Part shown: positions 55,287 to 63,687 of the stretch, in pieces | Layout of the letters: each line of letters begins with the position of its first letter | How positions within the stretch are numbered: position 1 is the stretch's first letter | NCBI RefSeq assembly: GCF_003345655.1 | Contig: NZ_QQOH01000002.1 | Span: 248,001 to 312,000, forward strand | Source: Motiliproteus coralliicola | GTDB taxonomy: Bacteria > Pseudomonadota > Gammaproteobacteria > Pseudomonadales > Balneatricaceae | Direction of reading: 5' to 3' | DNA length: 64,000 nt | Notes under the pieces: model-generated | Database searches by the model: none | Told to the model about the DNA's origin: nothing | The model's input: only the letters and a program-made list of their open reading frames with translations | Program-made: the position numbers and the translations under genes

Positions 55287-56552
55287 ATGTCTTTTGAAAC
55301 AATTTCAGTGGTTGGGTTGGGTTATATTGGATTGCCGACCGCCGCGATGTTCGCCTCGCGTAAAAAAAGCGTTATTGGCGTAGATGTAAATGAGTCGGCT
55401 GTGAGCACCATTAATCAGGGCAAGATTCATATCGTTGAGCCCGATCTGGATATGATTGTCCATGCGGCAGTGAACGAAGGCTATCTACGTGCAACGACAA
55501 CACCAGAGCCGGCCGATGCGTTTCTAATTGCTGTTCCTACTCCATTCAAAGGCGATTATGAGCCCGATCTGCGTTACATCGAAGCGGCTGCTAAATCGAT
55601 TGCTCCGGTACTGGCTAAGGGCAATTTGGTGATTTTGGAATCGACCTCACCGGTCGGTGCTACTGAACAGCTAGCCGAATGGCTGGCCGTGGCTCGTCCA
55701 GATCTGAGCTTTCCTCAGCAGGTAGGTGATAGTGCCGATGTGAATGTCGCACATTGCCCTGAACGGGTATTGCCGGGTCATGTTGTACGAGAGTTGGTCG
55801 AGAATGACCGGGTGATTGGTGGTATGACACCTCGATGCTCTGCGCAAAGTGTAGAGCTATACGAGACTTTTGTGACGGGTGAGTGTGTAATCACTAATGC
55901 CCGCACTGCGGAGATGGCTAAGCTGACCGAAAATGCGTCACGTGATGTCGGCATTGCTTTTGCCAACGAACTCTCAGTTATCTGCGATAAGCTGGATATC
56001 AATGTATGGGAGTTAATATCGCTGGCTAATCGCCATCCCCGTGTCAACATCTTGCAGCCGGGGCCGGGGGTTGGCGGGCACTGCATAGCCGTGGATCCGT
56101 GGTTTATTGTCAGCTCTGCACCTGAGGAGGCTCGCCTGATTCATACAGCGCGCACGATCAATGACAGTAAGCCTAGCTGGGTAGTAGAGAAGGTCAAAGC
56201 GGCTGTGGCTGATTGGTTGATCGCAAACCCAGAAAAAACCGTTAAAGATGTGACGGTCGCGTGCTTGGGCTTAGCGTTTAAAGCAGATATCGATGATCTT
56301 CGCGAGAGTCCCGCGATGGAAATCACCGAGCAGTTGGTGGAGCTCTTTCCACAATGCTGCCTAGCGGTCGAACCCAATATTGAACGGATACCCCATCAGA
56401 TCGAGGGTGGGGCGCAGCTGTCAGGTCTTGATGATGCGATGCAACAGGCTGACATCATAGTCCTGTTGGTTGATCATAAAGAATTTAAACTCATTAGTAA
56501 TGAATTGCTCAGCGATAAGCTCGTTATCGATACGCGGGGTATCTGGGTATGA
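55287..56552 (+). CDS. wecC: UDP-N-acetyl-D-mannosamine dehydrogenase
   Basis: A 421-residue UDP-sugar dehydrogenase oxidising UDP-ManNAc to UDP-ManNAcA. NAD motif VVGLGYIGLPTAAMFA at the N-terminus, AEMAKLTENASRDVGIAFANE in the middle (catalytic Lys and Asn), and PGPGVGGHCIAVDPWFI with the active Cys are present. Its stop overlaps an ATG by ATGA, the remnant start of a lost downstream gene. Confidence 0.94.
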   Translation: MSFETISVVGLGYIGLPTAAMFASRKKSVIGVDVNESAVSTINQGKIHIVEPDLDMIVHAAVNEGYLRATTTPEPADAFLIAVPTPFKGDYEPDLRYIEAAAKSIAPVLAKGNLVILESTSPVGATEQLAEWLAVARPDLSFPQQVGDSADVNVAHCPERVLPGHVVRELVENDRVIGGMTPRCSAQSVELYETFVTGECVITNARTAEMAKLTENASRDVGIAFANELSVICDKLDINVWELISLANRHPRVNILQPGPGVGGHCIAVDPWFIVSSAPEEARLIHTARTINDSKPSWVVEKVKAAVADWLIANPEKTVKDVTVACLGLAFKADIDDLRESPAMEITEQLVELFPQCCLAVEPNIERIPHQIEGGAQLSGLDDAMQQADIIVLLVDHKEFKLISNELLSDKLVIDTRGIWV

Positions 56553-56611
56553 TGAAATTGCTAATTACTGGCGGCTTCGATTTGTCGGGATGGCGTCATT
56601 TTGGACGTTGA
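56549..56611 (+). pseudogene. Remnant start of a Rossmann-type NDP-sugar gene
   Basis: An ATG overlapping the wecC stop by ATGA encodes (M)MKLLITGGF, the N-terminus of an NDP-sugar dehydratase or epimerase. After GGCGGCTTC the frame drifts: a single inserted G would restore GGFGFVG. The frame ends after 20 codons. The coupled overlap suggests a former functional gene that was truncated. Confidence 0.5.
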
Positions 56612-56848
56612 ATTATTAATAGGATGTGTAACTAGGGAACCTACGAACAAGTCCTGTTTCATGAGCCATTTCACCGTTTATTTCGGAGTAACTGCTTAAG
56701 GCAGGCTATTTATGGCCGTTCGCTATCGTTTGCATGCCAATTTTCCAGCATGCAGGCGGGTAGTAAAGGTCAATAACTGGTCATTTAAGCAGCTATTGTG
56801 GCCTAACGGCAGTGAGGCTCTGAAGGCGGTACTTAATCGCAGTTACCT
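56612..56848. other. Non-coding debris in the polysaccharide locus
   Basis: About 240 bases without a usable reading frame, between the two gene remnants. I recognise no complete insertion sequence or repeat in it. Confidence 0.5.
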
Positions 56849-57241
56849 TTGCTGTTTGATGCTTTAGGTGATGGCTGCGTGATTGTCTGTGTCGGAGATT
56901 TGATGCTGTTGGATGGATGGGTTTTAGAATTTCTTAGTAAGCCGGGATACCTGGAATACCTGCCGATTTTTTGGTGGCTATTAGTTGTGCATGTGTTTCT
57001 AGTTATCTCTTATTTTCCGCACTACGGATTGTATGCCCTGAAATCAAGAACGCTGGTTTTTTTGGATTATGTGATTACTCTTGCCGTGTTTTTACTGGTC
57101 TTGTGGTTGCTTGATCTGAACACTGGATTAATGCAGGTCGCCATGGCTTTGGTATTGGCGTTTAGTACGTCATTATTGGTAAAACAAGTTGGTTTTATAA
57201 GACCTTATGGCCTGTTTTTTGAAACAGGCCATATATTTTGA
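56849..57241 (+). pseudogene. wzx: C-terminal fragment of a Wzx-like flippase
   Basis: A 130-codon frame with three to four hydrophobic segments and the motif VISYFPHYGLYALKSRTLVF, which resembles the segment SYFPHYALYA of polysaccharide flippases (normally over 400 residues). No start with a ribosome binding site and no upstream part exist, so it is probably a remnant. The stretch YGLFFETGHIF at the end is coded by a perfect hairpin. A new small membrane protein is the alternative. Confidence 0.45.
57206..57233. terminator. Perfect 12-bp hairpin ahead of pseB
   Basis: TATGGCCTGTTT and AAACAGGCCATA pair around TTTG, followed by TATTTTGATTTTATTTT. It may terminate transcription arriving from wecC, on either strand. 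Confidence 0.6.
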
Positions 57242-57303
57242 TTTTATTTTAAAATCCGGCAAAGATTTCTCTTTATTGGTAAGAGGTAGTTGGCGGATCT
57301 TTG

Positions 57304-57320
57304 TATCTTTTTTAAAGATA
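57304..57320. promoter_or_regulatory. Palindrome in the pseB leader
   Basis: TATCTTT and AAAGATA flank TTT, 14 bases before the pseB ATG. It could be an operator or a small leader hairpin covering the ribosome binding site. Confidence 0.4.
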
Positions 57321-57334
57321 AAGGTAATTCAAGA

Positions 57335-58348
57335 ATGCTCAATGACAAGACAGTTTTAATTACCGGAGGCACCGGTTCTTTTGGTAAACAGTTCGTCAAG
57401 ACGATACTGGCTCGTTACCCAGATGTTAAGAAGATTATTATCTACTCGCGCGATGAGCTGAAGCAGTTTGAACTTAAACAAAGATACCCTGCTCATGAAT
57501 ACCCTCAGCTACGTTTCTTTATCGGCGATGTTCGTGATCGGGAGCGGATGATTCAAGCCTGTGAAGGCGTAGATGTGATTATTCATGCTGCGGCTATCAA
57601 ACAGGTTGATACCGCAGAATACAACCCGACCGAGTGTATCCGTACTAATGTAGATGGTGCGGAGAATGTGATTCATGCAGCACTGCAATGCGGCGTTCAT
57701 GATGTTGTTGCGCTGTCGACAGACAAGGCCTGTGCGCCGATCAACCTCTACGGTGCGACTAAGCTGGCTTCTGATAAGCTGTTTACTGCTGCAAACAATA
57801 TCAAGGGCTCGAAGAATATTCGCTTTAGTGTCGTGCGTTACGGCAATGTGATGGGCTCACGCGGTTCGGTGATTCCCTTCTTCATCAGTCGCAGGCCTGA
57901 AGGGGTGCTGCCGATCACTCATGAAAAGATGACTCGCTTTAATATCTCGCTGCAGGACGGTGTCGATCTGGTAATGTTCGCGATTGAGCACCATCTGGGT
58001 GGTGAGATTTTCGTTCCCAAGATCCCTTCTTACAAAATTCTGGATGTCGCCAAGGCGGTTGCACCTGAGTGTGAACTGAAGGTTGTTGGTATTCGTCCGG
58101 GCGAGAAACTGCACGAGGAGATGATCACCGATACAGATTCGCTCAATACTATTGATCTGGGCCGTTATTACGCGATCCTGCCCTCGGTTTCATTCACCTA
58201 CAGTGAAGACGAATATATCGATCACCATCAGGCTACCAAGGTTCCTTTCGGGTTCAAGTACAATTCGGGTACCAACACCGAGTGGGAGACGGTAGAGGGG
58301 CTGCGCGACCTGATCCGTGAGCATGTAGATCCAAATTTTGAAGTGTGA
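57335..58348 (+). CDS. pseB: UDP-GlcNAc 4,6-dehydratase (inverting), PseB
   Basis: A 337-residue short-chain dehydratase making the UDP-4-keto-L-sugar, the first step of pseudaminic acid synthesis. It has the FlaA1/PseB layout: TGGTGSFGKQFV, IIHAAAIKQVDTAEYNPTEC, the modified SDR triad (STDKACAPINLYGATK) and VRYGNVMGSRGSVIPFF. ATG 57335 gives the family start. It couples to pseC through a 4-base GTGA overlap. Confidence 0.94.
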   Translation: MLNDKTVLITGGTGSFGKQFVKTILARYPDVKKIIIYSRDELKQFELKQRYPAHEYPQLRFFIGDVRDRERMIQACEGVDVIIHAAAIKQVDTAEYNPTECIRTNVDGAENVIHAALQCGVHDVVALSTDKACAPINLYGATKLASDKLFTAANNIKGSKNIRFSVVRYGNVMGSRGSVIPFFISRRPEGVLPITHEKMTRFNISLQDGVDLVMFAIEHHLGGEIFVPKIPSYKILDVAKAVAPECELKVVGIRPGEKLHEEMITDTDSLNTIDLGRYYAILPSVSFTYSEDEYIDHHQATKVPFGFKYNSGTNTEWETVEGLRDLIREHVDPNFEV

Positions 58349-59514
58349 GTAGTTCAGTGATTCCCTACGGTAAGCAGGATATTTCTCAGGACGATATCGA
58401 TGCGGTCGTTGCGGTGCTCAAGTCAGATTTCTTGACCCAGGGGCCTCAGGTGCCGGCCTTTGAAAAGGCTGTTGCCGATTATTGTGGCGCGAAGCATGCG
58501 CTTGCGGTTAACAGCGCAACCTCAGCGCTGCATATCGCCTGTTTGGCTCTAGGGCTAGGAGAGGGTGACTGGTTGTGGACTACGCCGATCACCTTTGTCG
58601 CCTCGGCCAACTGCGGCTTGTATTGCGGAGCGCAGGTCGACTTTATCGATATAAATCCACGCACATATAACCTTTGCGCAGATGCCCTTGAGCAAAAACT
58701 TATCGTCGCTCAAGCAAATGACTGCCAGCCTAAAGTGGTGGTTGCTGTACATCTGTGTGGACAGCCCTGCGAGATGGAGAAGATTCATCGGTTGTCACAG
58801 CGTTATGGGTTCCGGATTATCGAGGACGCCTCGCATGCGATCGGTGGGCGCTACCAAGACAAGCCGATCGGCAATGGCCGCTATTCCGATATCACCATCT
58901 TCAGTTTTCATCCGGTCAAGATCGTTACCACTGCCGAAGGCGGCATGGTAGTGACTAACGATAAGGCTCTGGCTGAGAAGATGGAACTGCTGCGCAGCCA
59001 CGGAATCACTCGTGATCCTGCACTGATGACCCATAAACCTGATGGTGGCTGGTATTACCAGCAGGTCGAACTTGGTTTCAACTATCGGATGACCGAACTG
59101 CAGGCCGCGTTGGGTGTCAGTCAGATGCAGCGTTTGGATCAGTTTGTCGCCAAGCGTCACCAACTGGCTACACGCTATGATCAGCTGTTGTCCGAGCTGC
59201 CGGTCATCACCCCTTATCAACTTGCGAATGGTTACTCCGGGTTGCACCTGTATGTTGTCCGGCTGAAAACAGAGCAGTTGAAGCGTTCTCATCGTGAAAT
59301 TTTTGACGAGCTTCGTGAGGCAGGGATTGGCGTAAACCTGCACTATATCCCTGTGCACACTCAGCCTTATTACAAGCAACTGGGCTTCAAACAAGGGGAT
59401 TACCCGCAAGCCGAGAGCTATTATAGCGAGGCGATTAGCTTGCCGATGTTTCCGCTGCTCAGTGAAGCAGATCAGGACCGGGTGATTGAAGTGTTGACGA
59501 AGGTACTGCAATGA
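58345..59514 (+). CDS. pseC: UDP-4-amino-sugar transaminase PseC
   Basis: A 389-residue DegT/DnrJ aminotransferase, which converts the PseB product to UDP-4-amino-4,6-dideoxy-L-AltNAc with PLP. It has IPYGKQDISQDDIDAV at the start, AVNSATSALHIACLALG, the PLP-Lys region FSFHPVKIVTTAEGGM and NYRMTELQAALG. The start is GTG overlapping the pseB stop. Its end overlaps pseF (ATGA). Confidence 0.94.
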   Translation: MSSSVIPYGKQDISQDDIDAVVAVLKSDFLTQGPQVPAFEKAVADYCGAKHALAVNSATSALHIACLALGLGEGDWLWTTPITFVASANCGLYCGAQVDFIDINPRTYNLCADALEQKLIVAQANDCQPKVVVAVHLCGQPCEMEKIHRLSQRYGFRIIEDASHAIGGRYQDKPIGNGRYSDITIFSFHPVKIVTTAEGGMVVTNDKALAEKMELLRSHGITRDPALMTHKPDGGWYYQQVELGFNYRMTELQAALGVSQMQRLDQFVAKRHQLATRYDQLLSELPVITPYQLANGYSGLHLYVVRLKTEQLKRSHREIFDELREAGIGVNLHYIPVHTQPYYKQLGFKQGDYPQAESYYSEAISLPMFPLLSEADQDRVIEVLTKVLQ

Positions 59515-60212
59515 GAGTTGCTGTAATACCGGCACGCGGTGGCAGCAAACGCATTCCGCGCAAAAATATTAAAGAGTTTTGTGGCAAGCCGATGATCGCT
59601 TGGTCAATCGAGGCGGCTAAAGCCAGTGGCTGTTTTGACCGTATTATTGTTTCTACTGACGATGATGAAATAGCGGAAGTTGCCCAGGCTTGGGGTGCAG
59701 AGGTGCCTTTCGTTCGGCCAAAAGAGCTGTCGGACGATTTTACAGGAACGATTCCGGTCATTAAGCATGCCGTTGAGTGGCTGGATAGCCAGGGTTATAA
59801 GGCCGAAGACATTTGCTGTATCTATGCAACGGCTCCTTTTATTCGTTCTGAAGACTTATCTCGCGGTTTGGAGTCTTTGCAAAATGAATCTTGCGATTAC
59901 GCATTTTCGGTAACCAGTTTTCCTTTCCCTATTCAGAGAGCGATAAAAATTGATGTTCAAGGGCGTGTAAGAATGTTTCAGCCTGAGCATTTTATGACCC
60001 GCTCTCAAGATCTTGAAGAAGCATACCATGACGCCGGGCAGTTTTATTGGGGAAGGCGTGAAGCCTGGTTGGGAGAGAAAACATTCTTCCAACCAGGAAC
60101 CGTCCCAGTTCTGCTACCCCGTCATAGGGTTCAGGATATCGATACCTTAGAAGATTGGACATGCGCCGAGCTGCTATTTGAGCTGATAAAGAACCAAGAG
60201 GTCGAGCAGTGA
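59511..60212 (+). CDS. pseF: Pseudaminic acid cytidylyltransferase PseF
   Basis: A 233-residue CMP-sialic-acid-synthetase-like enzyme that makes CMP-pseudaminic acid, the donor for glycosyltransferases. CTP-binding motif IPARGGSKRIPRKNIKEF, IIVSTDDDEIAEVA and the cation site (QDIDTLEDW) are clear. It overlaps pseC upstream and pseG downstream by 4 bases each. Confidence 0.92.
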   Translation: MRVAVIPARGGSKRIPRKNIKEFCGKPMIAWSIEAAKASGCFDRIIVSTDDDEIAEVAQAWGAEVPFVRPKELSDDFTGTIPVIKHAVEWLDSQGYKAEDICCIYATAPFIRSEDLSRGLESLQNESCDYAFSVTSFPFPIQRAIKIDVQGRVRMFQPEHFMTRSQDLEEAYHDAGQFYWGRREAWLGEKTFFQPGTVPVLLPRHRVQDIDTLEDWTCAELLFELIKNQEVEQ

Positions 60213-61303
60213 AGGTAGTTGTGCGTGCCGATTCTGGCGTAGCTATGGGGGTCGGCCATGTCATGCGTTGCCTGACCTTGCTTGAGTATTTGCAGTCAAA
60301 GTGTATAAGCCTTGATGCGATTTTTGTGTGTCGAGATCACCGGGGTAACCTGATTGAGTTTATCAATAAGAAAGGCTACCGGGTTGTTACGCTGCCAGTT
60401 GATGATCAAGTATTGGATAACCAAGCATTGGAACAGCATGCGCGTTGGCTTGGTGGAACTCTATCAGAAGATAGTCATGCAACTCGAAGGACTATTCTGC
60501 AGCAGTGGCCTGAAGGGGCTGATTGGCTGATTGTGGATCATTACGGGACTGACGCTGAATGGCATCGTATTGTTCGCTCTAATACCAAGCAATTGATGGT
60601 AATCGATGATTTGGCTGATAGGCAGTATGACTGTGACTTGCTCCTCGATCAGACATTTGGAGAAACTGAGGCTAGATATAAGGGGCTAGTCCCAGAGGTG
60701 GCCAGAGTATTGGCTGGAGCTGGCTTTGCTTTATTAAGAGATGAGTTTGATCTTCATAAGCATGACTTTGAGCCCGCCACGAGCAGGCGTTGGCCTCCCA
60801 GAGATCTATTGGTTTCTTTGGGGGGAGGGGACCCAGATAACGTGACTGGTGAGGTGCTTGATGCACTAGTGAGCTGGCGATCAGAGTTAGGGAAGATAAC
60901 GGTCATTGTCGGGCAGGCGAATCCCCATCTGAATAGCCTCAGAGCCAAAGCTTCTCTTTTACAAGCGCAGATCTTGGTTGGGGCAGAAAATATGGCCCAG
61001 CTGATGAGAGAACATGACTTGGCGATAGGAGCTGCGGGTGCTACTTCCTGGGAGCGCTGCGCAATGGGTTTGCCTACCGCTGCAGTAATTACCGCAGCCA
61101 ATCAAAAAACGATTATTTCCCGTTTAAAGGCGACAGGAGCCATCGTTGAATTAATAAGGCCTATAAGTGACTCTTCGATGAAGGCGGAGCTGTTGCCTTG
61201 GATGACGGATCGAGAAGCCTATGAAGGTGCTGTATCAGCGGCTATTTCTATATGCGACGGGCGTGGAGCTCTCCGGACCTCTGAGGTAATGCTGACTCCA
61301 TGA
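60209..61303 (+). CDS. pseG: UDP-sugar hydrolase PseG
   Basis: A 364-residue GT-B-fold hydrolase that removes UDP from the 2,4-diacetamido sugar. It has VRADSGVAMGVGHVMRCLTL at the N-terminus, LIVDHYGTDAEW and VSLGGGDPDN, plus GAAGATSWERCAMGLPT typical of the family. GTG start at 60209 overlaps pseF. Because PseH is missing, its substrate may not be the doubly acetylated sugar. Confidence 0.9.
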   Translation: MKVVVRADSGVAMGVGHVMRCLTLLEYLQSKCISLDAIFVCRDHRGNLIEFINKKGYRVVTLPVDDQVLDNQALEQHARWLGGTLSEDSHATRRTILQQWPEGADWLIVDHYGTDAEWHRIVRSNTKQLMVIDDLADRQYDCDLLLDQTFGETEARYKGLVPEVARVLAGAGFALLRDEFDLHKHDFEPATSRRWPPRDLLVSLGGGDPDNVTGEVLDALVSWRSELGKITVIVGQANPHLNSLRAKASLLQAQILVGAENMAQLMREHDLAIGAAGATSWERCAMGLPTAAVITAANQKTIISRLKATGAIVELIRPISDSSMKAELLPWMTDREAYEGAVSAAISICDGRGALRTSEVMLTP

Positions 61304-61947
61304 AGAAAGTTAACAAGGTTACGGTGCTGGTTGATAACGATTCCTGGATATTGCCCTTTGCAGAGAAACTGTGCAAGGAGCTTGATCAAAGAGGAATTAA
61401 GGCAGTATTTGCTTGTGAACAACAAGCCATCGTTGAAGGTGATATCTGTTTTATGCTGGGTTGTACCCGGATAGTCTCATCGGAAAACTTAGCCAAGAAT
61501 ACGCACAATTTGGTCGTCCATGAGAGCGACCTTCCACAGGGAAAAGGGTTCGCCCCGATGACTTGGCAAATCCTTGAGGGCAAGCATCAGATTCCGATAT
61601 GCGTCATTGAGGCTACGGCTGAGGTAGATGCTGGACCTATATGGATCAAAGGCGAGATCTCACTCGAAGGGTGGGAGCTTTGTGCTGATTGGCGAGCGGC
61701 ACAAGGTGATAAGACCGTTTCTCTCTGCATTGACTGTATTGACCTTTTTGAAGATATATCCCCTAAGCCACAGCATGGAACCGAAAGTTTCTATGCCCGT
61801 CGCTCCAGCACTGATAGCGAACTGGATCCTAACAAAACCATTGTAGAGCAATTTGATTTGCTGAGGGTTGTAGACAACGAACGTTACCCTGCATTTTTTA
61901 CCCATAGGGGGCGGAAGTACCGGCTAAAAATTTATCATGATGAATAA
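61300..61947 (+). CDS. Formyltransferase-fold protein 1 of the pse cluster
   Basis: A 215-residue protein resembling the N-terminal domain of methionyl-tRNA formyltransferase and sugar N-formyltransferases: HNLVVHESDLPQGKGFAPMT with H74, and AEVDAGPIW with D110. The Asn two residues before the His in canonical N-x-H is Val here. It starts at ATG 61300 overlapping pseG (ATGA) and its end overlaps the next gene by 11 bases. It may transfer formyl from 10-formyl-THF to the 4-amino group, or be a modified family member. Confidence 0.78.
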   Translation: MKKVNKVTVLVDNDSWILPFAEKLCKELDQRGIKAVFACEQQAIVEGDICFMLGCTRIVSSENLAKNTHNLVVHESDLPQGKGFAPMTWQILEGKHQIPICVIEATAEVDAGPIWIKGEISLEGWELCADWRAAQGDKTVSLCIDCIDLFEDISPKPQHGTESFYARRSSTDSELDPNKTIVEQFDLLRVVDNERYPAFFTHRGRKYRLKIYHDE

Positions 61948-62641
61948 GCCTCAAGCGCAAACCAAGTATGTGGTTGCGACTATAAAAAGTTGGAATCACC
62001 AAGCATTTGATTCTTTTATTCAAGAGTTGCCTGGTGAATGGATGCTGTTAAAGACTCGTGAAGAGCTGAACCTTGAACGTCTGGAAGAGATCAACCCCAG
62101 ATATATTTTCTTTCCACATTGGAGCTGGATTGTTCCTGAAGCAATTCTGAATCGGTTTGAATGTGTTTGTTTTCATATGACAGATGTTCCTTATGGAAGA
62201 GGGGGGAGCCCGTTACAAAACCTGATAGCCAGAGGTCACACTTCCACTCAGTTGACCGCGCTTAGAATGGTCAATGAACTTGATGCCGGGCCCGTCTACG
62301 GAAAGATACCCTTTAGTTTGGAGGGGAGAGCAGAAGAGATCTTTAAGCGGGTTGCAACGCTTTGTTACGACCATATACGCAACATAGTAGAGCAAGAGCC
62401 GCAGCCGGTTCCCCAGTCTGGAGAGCCAGTTTGTTTTCCTCGCCGTACTCCTGATCTATCTGTGCTGCCTGAGCATGGGGAAGTCGAGGCTATCTATGAT
62501 CACATTCGGATGTTAGATGCAGAGGGCTATCCCAAAGCTTTTCTGGATCATGGAGATTTTCAGCTCCAATTTAGTCATGCTGAGCTGGAAGATGGGGTTT
62601 TGAGTGCTCAGGTAACTATAACTAGGAAATTGAAACAATGA
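61937..62641 (+). CDS. Formyltransferase-fold protein 2 of the pse cluster
   Basis: A 234-residue relative of the preceding gene with VCFHMTDVPYGRGGSPLQNL (H80) and NELDAGPVYGKIPFSLEG (D116); the N-x-H Asn is Cys here. The C-terminal third ends in a short beta-rich part. It may be the partner or an independently acting transferase. The gene overlaps pseI by 4 bases, so all are coupled. Confidence 0.78.
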   Translation: MMNKPQAQTKYVVATIKSWNHQAFDSFIQELPGEWMLLKTREELNLERLEEINPRYIFFPHWSWIVPEAILNRFECVCFHMTDVPYGRGGSPLQNLIARGHTSTQLTALRMVNELDAGPVYGKIPFSLEGRAEEIFKRVATLCYDHIRNIVEQEPQPVPQSGEPVCFPRRTPDLSVLPEHGEVEAIYDHIRMLDAEGYPKAFLDHGDFQLQFSHAELEDGVLSAQVTITRKLKQ

Positions 62642-63687
62642 AGGATATTTCAATCGATGGCCGAAAGATTGGTCATCAACACAAGCCCTACATTATTGCT
62701 GAGCTTTCGGCCAATCATAATGGGTCTTTAGAACGGGCTTTGGAAACCATCGAGATGGCGGCAAAGTCGGGAGCAGATGCTATCAAGCTTCAGACCTATA
62801 CCGCTGATACGATGACCATAGATTGTGATCGTGAAGATTTTCAGATCGAAGGTGGCCTTTGGGATGGCTACAAACTCTACGATCTGTATCAGTGGGCGCA
62901 CACCCCATTTGAATGGCATGAGGCGATGTTTCAAAAAGCCAAGGAGTTAGGCATAACGGTATTTTCTACTCCTTTTGATGAGAGTGCAGTAGACCTTTTG
63001 GAGTCTTTAGATGCACCCGCTTATAAAATTGCCTCATTTGAAGCGACTGATCTGCCACTCATTAAGCGAGTAGCTCAGACGGGTAAGCCGATGATTATCT
63101 CTACCGGTATGGCGGATCTCGATGAGATTACTGATGCCGTAGAGGCTGCTCGTGAAGGTGGCTGTAAAGAGCTGGTATTACTTCATTGCATTAGCGGTTA
63201 CCCGTCGCCTGTTGATCAAGCGAACCTTTCGACCATTGCCGATATCGAACAGCGGTTTGATTGTGTTGTCGGGCTGTCAGACCACACCTTGGGCACAGCC
63301 GTTTCGGTCACATCGATCCCGATGGGAGCCTGTTTGATTGAGAAACACGTTACCTTAAGCCGAGAAGATAAAGGGCCTGACAGCGAGTTTTCCTTAGAGC
63401 CCGATGAGTTGACTAGTCTTTGTCAGCAAACCGAAGCCGCATGGCAGGCAATCGGTAAAGCAGGGTATGAGCGCAAGCCAGTGGAGCATGCCAGCCTTAA
63501 ATTCCGCCGATCTCTTTATTTCATTACAGATATGAAAGCTGGAGACATCATTACTCCGGAGAATATTCGCCGTATTAGACCTGGATATGGTTTGGCACCG
63601 AAGTTTTACGATCAACTGATTGGCAAGCGAATTACTGCGGATGTGGTACGTGGAACAGCCACTTCTTGGGAGCTGATTGATGACTAA
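62638..63687 (+). CDS. pseI: Pseudaminic acid synthase PseI
   Basis: A 349-residue NeuB-family enzyme that condenses the 6-deoxy-AltdiNAc sugar with phosphoenolpyruvate to give pseudaminic acid. The N-terminal TIM-barrel motifs [49 protein letters not shown] and the C-terminal SAF domain (about residues 290-349, [12 protein letters not shown]) are complete. It overlaps the PIG-L gene by 8 bases. Confidence 0.94.
   Translation: MKDISIDGRKIGHQHKPYIIAELSANHNGSLERALETIEMAAKSGADAIKLQTYTADTMTIDCDREDFQIEGGLWDGYKLYDLYQWAHTPFEWHEAMFQKAKELGITVFSTPFDESAVDLLESLDAPAYKIASFEATDLPLIKRVAQTGKPMIISTGMADLDEITDAVEAAREGGCKELVLLHCISGYPSPVDQANLSTIADIEQRFDCVVGLSDHTLGTAVSVTSIPMGACLIEKHVTLSREDKGPDSEFSLEPDELTSLCQQTEAAWQAIGKAGYERKPVEHASLKFRRSLYFITDMKAGDIITPENIRRIRPGYGLAPKFYDQLIGKRITADVVRGTATSWELIDD

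Noticed and set aside
56634-56700. Sequence resembling an insertion-sequence end (GGGAACCTACGAACAAGTCC)
   Set aside because: I could not find a matching inverted partner or transposase nearby, so no mobile element is claimed.
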